Positions 59,487 to 64,000 of a DNA stretch of 64,000 nt are shown one piece after another. Every line of letters begins with the position of its first letter. The first letter of the stretch is position 1. Source of the DNA: Pseudomonas extremaustralis (GTDB lineage Bacteria; Pseudomonadota; Gammaproteobacteria; Pseudomonadales; Pseudomonadaceae); NCBI RefSeq assembly GCF_900102035.1, contig NZ_LT629689.1:682001-746000 (forward strand), given 5' to 3'. The position numbers and the translations under genes were made by a program. Below the pieces are notes generated by a model that made no database searches, was not told where the DNA came from, and was given only the letters and a program-made list of their open reading frames with translations.

Positions 59487-61233
59487 GGTGTTCTCCAGTG
59501 GGGGCGGGTTGTGCCGTTTGGCGGTCGAGCCGCCGGGCAATGTCGTTGGCGGCGAGGTAGCCGAAGGTGATGCCAGGACCGAGGGTGATGCCGGGGCCGG
59601 GGTAGGTGCCGTCCATGATCGAATTCATTTCGTTGCCGGCCGCGTAGAGTCCGGGGACCGGTGCGTGGTGGCGATCGAGTACGTTGGCCTGGGCATTGGT
59701 CACCAGGCCACGGGCCGAACCCAGGTCGCCGGTGAACACCCGCACGGCATAGAAAGGCGCCTTGTGCAGCGGTTTCAGGCACGGGTTGGGCTGATGCAGC
59801 GGGTCGCCCATGTAGCGGTTGTAGGCGTTGCTGCCCTTGCCGAATTGGCGGTCGACACCTTGTTCGGCATCGGCGTTGTAGTGCGCCACGGTCTGCGCCA
59901 GTGTGGCCGCGTCGATGCGGGTGAGCTGCGCCAGTTCGGTGAGGCTGTCGGCACAAAACAGGTAGCCGGCCTTGATCAGCGCGCTGTTGTCGACCGGCCG
60001 CGGCCGCGCCAGGCCCATGCCGTAATGGTTCAGCGCTTCGCTGTCGCAGATCAGCCAGCAGGGCGCGTTGGCGCCGCCATTGGCGAACATGGCTTCGACG
60101 AAACAATGGTAGGAGTCGGATTCATTGACAAAACGCTGCCCGGCGCGATTGACCGCGATCACGCCGGGTTTGGCGCGGTCGGTCACCAAGTGCGGAAAGC
60201 GTTCCACACTGCCATCAGCCTTGTGCAGCACCGAGACAGGCGCCCAGAAAAAGTTCGCCGCCAGGTTGTCGCCGATGGCCGCGTCCACAGAAGCGGCCAG
60301 GCGTTGCCCGTCACCGACGTTGGCGGCAGGCGACATGCTCCAGTGCTCCGACGCCGTGGATGGCCGCTGTTCGGCCGCTTGCGCACCCGCCGCGAAACCG
60401 CCCATGGCCAGCACCACACCGCCCCGCGCCCTGACCGAATGGGTGACACCGTCGCGGGAAATCCGCACGCCCTTGACCGACCCCTGTTCCACGATCAACG
60501 CCTCGGGCGTGGCTCGCAGCCACAGGTCGACACCGTTGGCCAGGGCGGTGGTCGCCAGGCGCGCGATCAAGGCATTGCCCACGGTCAGGCGGGTTCCGCG
60601 TGGATGGTTGATTCGGTCGACGGCATACCGCCCCAAGAGTTTGACGCAGTGCCAGAGGGATTTCGGCGAGCGCTTGAAACTGAGGAAGTGCTGGATGTCG
60701 ACACGATTGACCATCATGCCGCCGAACAGCAGCATGCCGTTCGGTGGCCGTTTCAGGTCCTTGAAATGCTCACCGAGGCGGCGTCCGTCGTATTCGTCGA
60801 TTTCCAGCGCGCGGCCGGTTTGCGTACCGCCGGGCAGGTCCGGGTAATAGTCCGGCGACAGCGGTCGCAGGCTGTAACTCAGCTCGCTGTGGGCTTCCAG
60901 GTAGCGCAGGGCTTCACGTCCCTGTTCGATGAATGCGTCGATCAATGCCGGGTTGTAGCCAGCGCCGATGACGGCCTTGAGGTAACGGCGCATCTGTTCG
61001 GCGCTCAGGTGATGCCCGGCGGCCCGGGCCTGGTCGGTGTCGTGCAGCCAGACCGCACCACCGGAAATCGCCGACGTGCCGCCAAAGGCTTCGGTCTTTT
61101 CCACCAGCAGGACCTTGAGGCCGCGAGAGCTGGCCGTCACGGCGGCGGCAAAACCGGCCGCGCCACTGCCCAGGACGATCACGTCGTAGGTCAGCTCGGC
61201 AGCGGCGCGGTGCACGCAAGTGCTCGTTTTCAT
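59455..61233 (-). CDS. FAD-dependent dehydrogenase, 3-ketosteroid dehydrogenase-like (2)
   Basis: This 592-residue paralogue of the enzyme at 57397 has VIVLGSGAAGFAAAVTASSR near residue 18-37, FGGTSAISGGAVWL, QRFVNESDSYHCFVEAMF and PGPGITLGPGITFGYLAAND at the end. A tyrosine follows the VNE motif in both paralogues, as in ketosteroid dehydrogenases. Two successive dehydrogenations by such a pair could aromatise a six-membered ring. The ATG at 61233 is preferred over an upstream frame start at 61266. The AroE-like gene lies 33 bp upstream. Confidence 0.88.
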   Translation of the reverse strand: MKTSTCVHRAAAELTYDVIVLGSGAAGFAAAVTASSRGLKVLLVEKTEAFGGTSAISGGAVWLHDTDQARAAGHHLSAEQMRRYLKAVIGAGYNPALIDAFIEQGREALRYLEAHSELSYSLRPLSPDYYPDLPGGTQTGRALEIDEYDGRRLGEHFKDLKRPPNGMLLFGGMMVNRVDIQHFLSFKRSPKSLWHCVKLLGRYAVDRINHPRGTRLTVGNALIARLATTALANGVDLWLRATPEALIVEQGSVKGVRISRDGVTHSVRARGGVVLAMGGFAAGAQAAEQRPSTASEHWSMSPAANVGDGQRLAASVDAAIGDNLAANFFWAPVSVLHKADGSVERFPHLVTDRAKPGVIAVNRAGQRFVNESDSYHCFVEAMFANGGANAPCWLICDSEALNHYGMGLARPRPVDNSALIKAGYLFCADSLTELAQLTRIDAATLAQTVAHYNADAEQGVDRQFGKGSNAYNRYMGDPLHQPNPCLKPLHKAPFYAVRVFTGDLGSARGLVTNAQANVLDRHHAPVPGLYAAGNEMNSIMDGTYPGPGITLGPGITFGYLAANDIARRLDRQTAQPAPTGEHHVLRTAHLHD

Positions 61234-61266
61234 TGTTGGTTGCCTATTGAAGATGCGCGCGGGCAT

Positions 61267-62085
61267 TCAGATTTCCAGCGGCGTCACGCCCATGAAGTGA
61301 CCGAGGTTGCCCAACTGCGCCAGGGCCATTTCCGGGCCGGTCTGAATTCCACAGCCCAGACGCTGGGCGCAGGCGAGAAAGGGCGTCACCGCCGGCGAGG
61401 TCACGACGTCGGCGACCAGCGCGGTGGCGCTCAGGGTTTCCATCAGGGGCAGCGGGAGCGGCATCTGGCCGTCATCGGCCGTGGCGTTCATGCCGACCGG
61501 CGAGGCGTTCACCACCAGGTCAAAGTGCGCGAGCGAGGTCGGGTTGGCGCTGATCACGATCTCCGGGAACACACTGCACAACAACTCGCTCAGCACCTCG
61601 ACACGCTCGTGGTTCAGGTCGCTGATCACCAGGTGGCTGACCCCACCTTCACACAACGAATAGGCAATCGCGCTGCCGACACCGCCCGTGCCGATCACCA
61701 GGGCCTGTTTGCCTTGAGGATTGAAACCGTGCTTGCGCGCGGCGTTGAGAAAGCCTTCGCCGTCGACGATATCGCCCACCAGCCGACCGTCGGCCTCGCG
61801 GCGGATCACATTGACCGAGCGCAGTGCCGCCGAGCGCTCGCTGACGCTGTCCAGGCGATTGGCCAAGAGTTGTTTGTAAGGCACCGTCACCACGCAACCG
61901 CGCAGGTTTTGCCAGCCGCGCAGGGTCTGGACGAAGTTCTGCAGGGCCGACGGCGCAAGGTCGATGGCCAGCATTGCGACGTTCTGCTGATGGCTGGCGA
62001 ACCAGCGATTGAAGTTTTCCGGCGATTTCACCTGGGCAATCGGTGAGCCGACAATGGCGACCAGTTCAGTCGAACCCTGAATCAT
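61267..62085 (-). CDS. Shikimate/quinate dehydrogenase-family enzyme (AroE-like)
   Basis: This 272-residue protein has the AroE substrate domain (ELVAIVGSPIAQVKSPENFN at the start, with SP in place of the usual S-x-S, and VTVPYK with the catalytic-type Lys). It also has the NADP-binding domain (ALVIGTGGVGSAIAYSL, VVNASPVGM). The usual N-x-T-x-PxK pattern reads CVVTVPYK. It is most likely a catabolic paralogue acting on a hydroaromatic acid rather than the biosynthetic AroE, because it heads an operon with two FAD dehydrogenases and is divergent from an IclR regulator. Confidence 0.87.
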   Translation of the reverse strand: MIQGSTELVAIVGSPIAQVKSPENFNRWFASHQQNVAMLAIDLAPSALQNFVQTLRGWQNLRGCVVTVPYKQLLANRLDSVSERSAALRSVNVIRREADGRLVGDIVDGEGFLNAARKHGFNPQGKQALVIGTGGVGSAIAYSLCEGGVSHLVISDLNHERVEVLSELLCSVFPEIVISANPTSLAHFDLVVNASPVGMNATADDGQMPLPLPLMETLSATALVADVVTSPAVTPFLACAQRLGCGIQTGPEMALAQLGNLGHFMGVTPLEI

Positions 62086-62173
62086 GCTGTGTACCCGTTT
62101 ATTGGCTGTGTTGTGGGGCCGATACTGCAAGCCGGGGGCCCAGCGAACAATCGAGTGCACCGGCGAATGCGTT

Positions 62174-62204
62174 GATAATCGCAGTGACAGTGCGATAATC
62201 GCAG
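62174..62204. promoter_or_regulatory. IclR-type operator candidate (repeat and palindrome)
   Basis: GATAATCGCAG occurs twice as a direct repeat (62174-62184 and 62194-62204), 20 bp apart. The second copy is part of a perfect 13-bp palindrome, TGCGATAATCGCA, at 62191-62203; the first is half of a degenerate version (GTTGATAATCGCA). It lies between the divergent AroE-like and IclR genes, about 30 bp before the IclR start. It probably controls both. Confidence 0.65.
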
Positions 62205-62232
62205 CCTTTGCCTGATTAAGAGCCTGAGTTCG

Positions 62233-63006
62233 ATGAAACAACCCACCATTCATTCGCGGGATTTGATCGTCGGCCTGCAAAAGGGCCTGGCGCTGTTGCA
62301 GTTGTTTTCCCAGGAGCACCCGCGCCTGAGCGTGCCGCAAGTGGCGCGCATGGCCGACATGACCCAAAGCGCCGCCCGGCGTTTTCTGCTGACCCTGGTG
62401 CATGACGATTTCGCCCAGACCGACGGACGCCATTACTGGCTGACCGCCAAGACCTTGCGGATCGGCCAGGCTTATGTCGATTCGGCGGTGCTGCCGCGCA
62501 TGCTGCGCCCGATTGTGGAGCAGGTGGCAAGGACCACCCAGGAGCATGTGTCGGTGGGTGTGCGCGACGGCGATGACATCGTGCATATCGTGCGCAGCCG
62601 CTACAGCCATATCACTTCGATGTCGATCCGCCCCGGCTCCAGGGTGCCGATGTATTGCACGGGCAGTGGCCGGCTCTGGTTGGCGAGCCTGACCGAAGAG
62701 GCGCTCGCGGGGTATTTCAGCCGTAACGAGCTGCGTGCGATTACCCCTTATACCGTGACGGACGAAGCGCGCATCCGCGCCGAGATTGCCTTGGCGCGCG
62801 AGCGTGGATACGTCCTGGTGGACCAGGAATATGAAGTGGGCATGCGTGTGCTGAGCGTGCCGCTGATCGATCGGGAAGGGCGCTTGCAGGCGACCTTGAC
62901 CCTGACCACCCACGCCTCGCGCATGAGCGTCGAGGACATGCGCGAGCGTTATCTGTCGGCGTTGTACGAAGGGCAGGCGTTGCTGCGGCCGGTCATGACG
63001 CTCTGA
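62233..63006 (+). CDS. IclR-family transcriptional regulator (PcaR-like)
   Basis: This 257-residue protein has an N-terminal winged helix (RLSVPQVARMADMTQSAARR, about 36-55) and a C-terminal IclR effector domain (VSVGVRDGDDIVHIVR, SRVPMYCTGSGRLWLAS, GYVLVDQEYEVGMRVLSVPL in part). The SIRPGSRVPMYCT stretch is characteristic of the PcaR/PobR-IclR subgroup controlling aromatic acid catabolism. It probably regulates the divergent operon through the repeat at 62174-62204. Confidence 0.9.
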   Translation: MKQPTIHSRDLIVGLQKGLALLQLFSQEHPRLSVPQVARMADMTQSAARRFLLTLVHDDFAQTDGRHYWLTAKTLRIGQAYVDSAVLPRMLRPIVEQVARTTQEHVSVGVRDGDDIVHIVRSRYSHITSMSIRPGSRVPMYCTGSGRLWLASLTEEALAGYFSRNELRAITPYTVTDEARIRAEIALARERGYVLVDQEYEVGMRVLSVPLIDREGRLQATLTLTTHASRMSVEDMRERYLSALYEGQALLRPVMTL

Positions 63007-63009
63007 GCG

Positions 63010-63897
63010 TCACTGGCGTTTGGCTTGGGCCTGGAGGCGAAACTCGCTGGGGCTGCACTGGGCGTGCTTGCGGAAAAAACGGCTGAAGTAACCGACATCG
63101 GCAAAGCCCATGCCGTGGGCAATCTGCTTGACGCTTTGGGTCGAATGGGCCAGTTCGCGTTTGGCTTCGAGGATCAGCCGGGCGTTGATCAGGGTCATGG
63201 GGGTCATGCCCAGTTGTTCATGGCACAGCCGGCTCAGGGTGACCACGGTGATCCCGAGGAAATTGGCGTAGTCATGCAGCGAAAGGTGTTCGCGAAAGTG
63301 CCGGTTCACCCGTTCGCGGAAGGCGATCATCTGCTGGCTGCGTCGATCGTGACGCTGCGCGTGCAGCTCGTGGGTGGGCTCGCTCAGGCGCAGCATCTGG
63401 ATCACCAGCGCGAGCAGCAATGACATGCTGCTGGCGACATGCTCCCGGCCGCGACCGTGATACTCCTCGTACAGCGCTCGATACAGCGGCTCCAGCGGAT
63501 TGTCGGCCGGCGCCCAGTGCGGCAGGGCGACCACCCAGGGTTTCTGGATCTGCGCCAACAGGCCCGGAGAGAGCACCTGGACGATGCTTTCCAGCGGGTG
63601 TTGCACGGCGGTGATCACATGCCCTTCGACCCGCCCGTGCCAGGCGAAGCCATGGACGATCTGCTCAGGGATGAACAGCAGGCACGGCGCCTTGACCTCG
63701 ACCCGCTGGTTGTCCAGCAGCACCTCGCCTTCACCGCTTTGCAGGTACAGCATCTGCAACAACCCCTCGTGTCGATGGGCAGCGATCTCCCAGTTGTAGG
63801 CGCCGGAGCGCAGGGAGATCGACTCGACATGCAGGGAGTCGTGCCATATCGGCGCCGCCGCCTCGCCGTACAGGGCATAGCTGGGAATCTTGTTCAT
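63010..63897 (-). CDS. AraC-family regulator, possibly PobR-like
   Basis: This 295-residue protein has an N-terminal cupin-type sensing domain (about 10-150, HRHEGLLQMLYLQSGEGEVL) and C-terminal AraC helix-turn-helix pairs (LHDYANFLGITVVTLSRLCH and SVKQIAHGMGFADVGYFSRF). The start MNKIPSYALYGEA resembles PobR-type activators of 4-hydroxybenzoate hydroxylase (pobA) in Pseudomonas, from memory. If so, pobA should lie just beyond the right edge, divergent from this gene. It converges on the IclR gene with 3 bp between stops. The last 103 bp (63898-64000) are promoter region. Confidence 0.85.
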   Translation of the reverse strand: MNKIPSYALYGEAAAPIWHDSLHVESISLRSGAYNWEIAAHRHEGLLQMLYLQSGEGEVLLDNQRVEVKAPCLLFIPEQIVHGFAWHGRVEGHVITAVQHPLESIVQVLSPGLLAQIQKPWVVALPHWAPADNPLEPLYRALYEEYHGRGREHVASSMSLLLALVIQMLRLSEPTHELHAQRHDRRSQQMIAFRERVNRHFREHLSLHDYANFLGITVVTLSRLCHEQLGMTPMTLINARLILEAKRELAHSTQSVKQIAHGMGFADVGYFSRFFRKHAQCSPSEFRLQAQAKRQ

Positions 63898-64000
63898 TAT
63901 TTTTATGGTCTACGGGCACGTGTTTTCTACCTTAGCGAAGAAACCGCGCGTTGGGCAATTCGCTGCCGATTTGTCGTAAAAGTCTCGACGGTTGAAGGTT

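Noticed and set aside
59485..62046. 853-codon open frame on the plus strand opposite the FAD dehydrogenase and AroE-like genes
   Set aside because: It spans two well-supported minus-strand genes and their junction, and its composition is typical of an antisense shadow.

Overview
The window looks like a Pseudomonas chromosome, most likely from the P. fluorescens group. The basis is high-GC coding, Pseudomonas-type gene families, and a type VI secretion (T6SS) core whose gene order matches the P. aeruginosa H2-T6SS. That taxonomic call is an inference from gene content; no marker gene was searched.

Left flank (1-10077): a partial LacI-type repressor lies divergent from an MFS transporter and an amidase, with a promoter framed by two LacI-like operators between them. 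Next comes a minus-strand operon: RpiR-type regulator, periplasmic binding protein, two permeases, DadA-like FAD oxidoreductase and ABC ATPase. A malate/lactate-dehydrogenase-superfamily reductase of the DpkA type is divergent from it. Together they suggest uptake of a D- or cyclic amino acid, oxidation to an imino acid, and reduction.

T6SS block (about 10160-57300). On the minus strand a chain of ATGA-overlapping genes reads vgrG, DUF4123 adaptor, a 1095-residue VasX-like pore-forming effector, then seven tandem membrane-protein paralogues (DUF6708-like, probable immunity proteins). The paralogues are mosaics of exchangeable segments, and decayed copies plus a lipoprotein gene lie at the distal end. 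hcp stands upstream of vgrG with its own terminator, a 5' hairpin, a sigma-54-like promoter and three GCAA-N4-TTGC dyads. On the plus strand the core reads tssA-B-C-E, PAAR, an AT-rich insert of small genes, tssF-G-H, a sigma-54 activator (sfa2 type), a 46-residue lipoprotein (orfX type), fha, tssJ-K-L-M, phosphatase, kinase and a second vgrG. All thirteen tss components are present. The second vgrG carries a 902-residue cell-wall effector with a C-terminal GH19-like domain. A probable periplasmic immunity protein and an AT-rich stretch with an IS66 remnant and truncated or decayed secreted-protein genes follow. The two vgrG genes share a 629-bp nearly identical segment in inverted orientation.

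Right flank (57397-64000): two KstD-like FAD dehydrogenases, a NIPSNAP protein and a shikimate-dehydrogenase-family enzyme lie on the minus strand. They are divergent from an IclR regulator with a palindromic operator between. An AraC regulator resembling the PobR group follows. This looks like a small catabolic cluster for an alicyclic or hydroaromatic acid.

Most notable is the VasX-like effector followed by seven mosaic immunity-like genes. In these, at least four alleles of an N-terminal membrane segment and two alleles of a C-terminal segment occur in mixed combinations.
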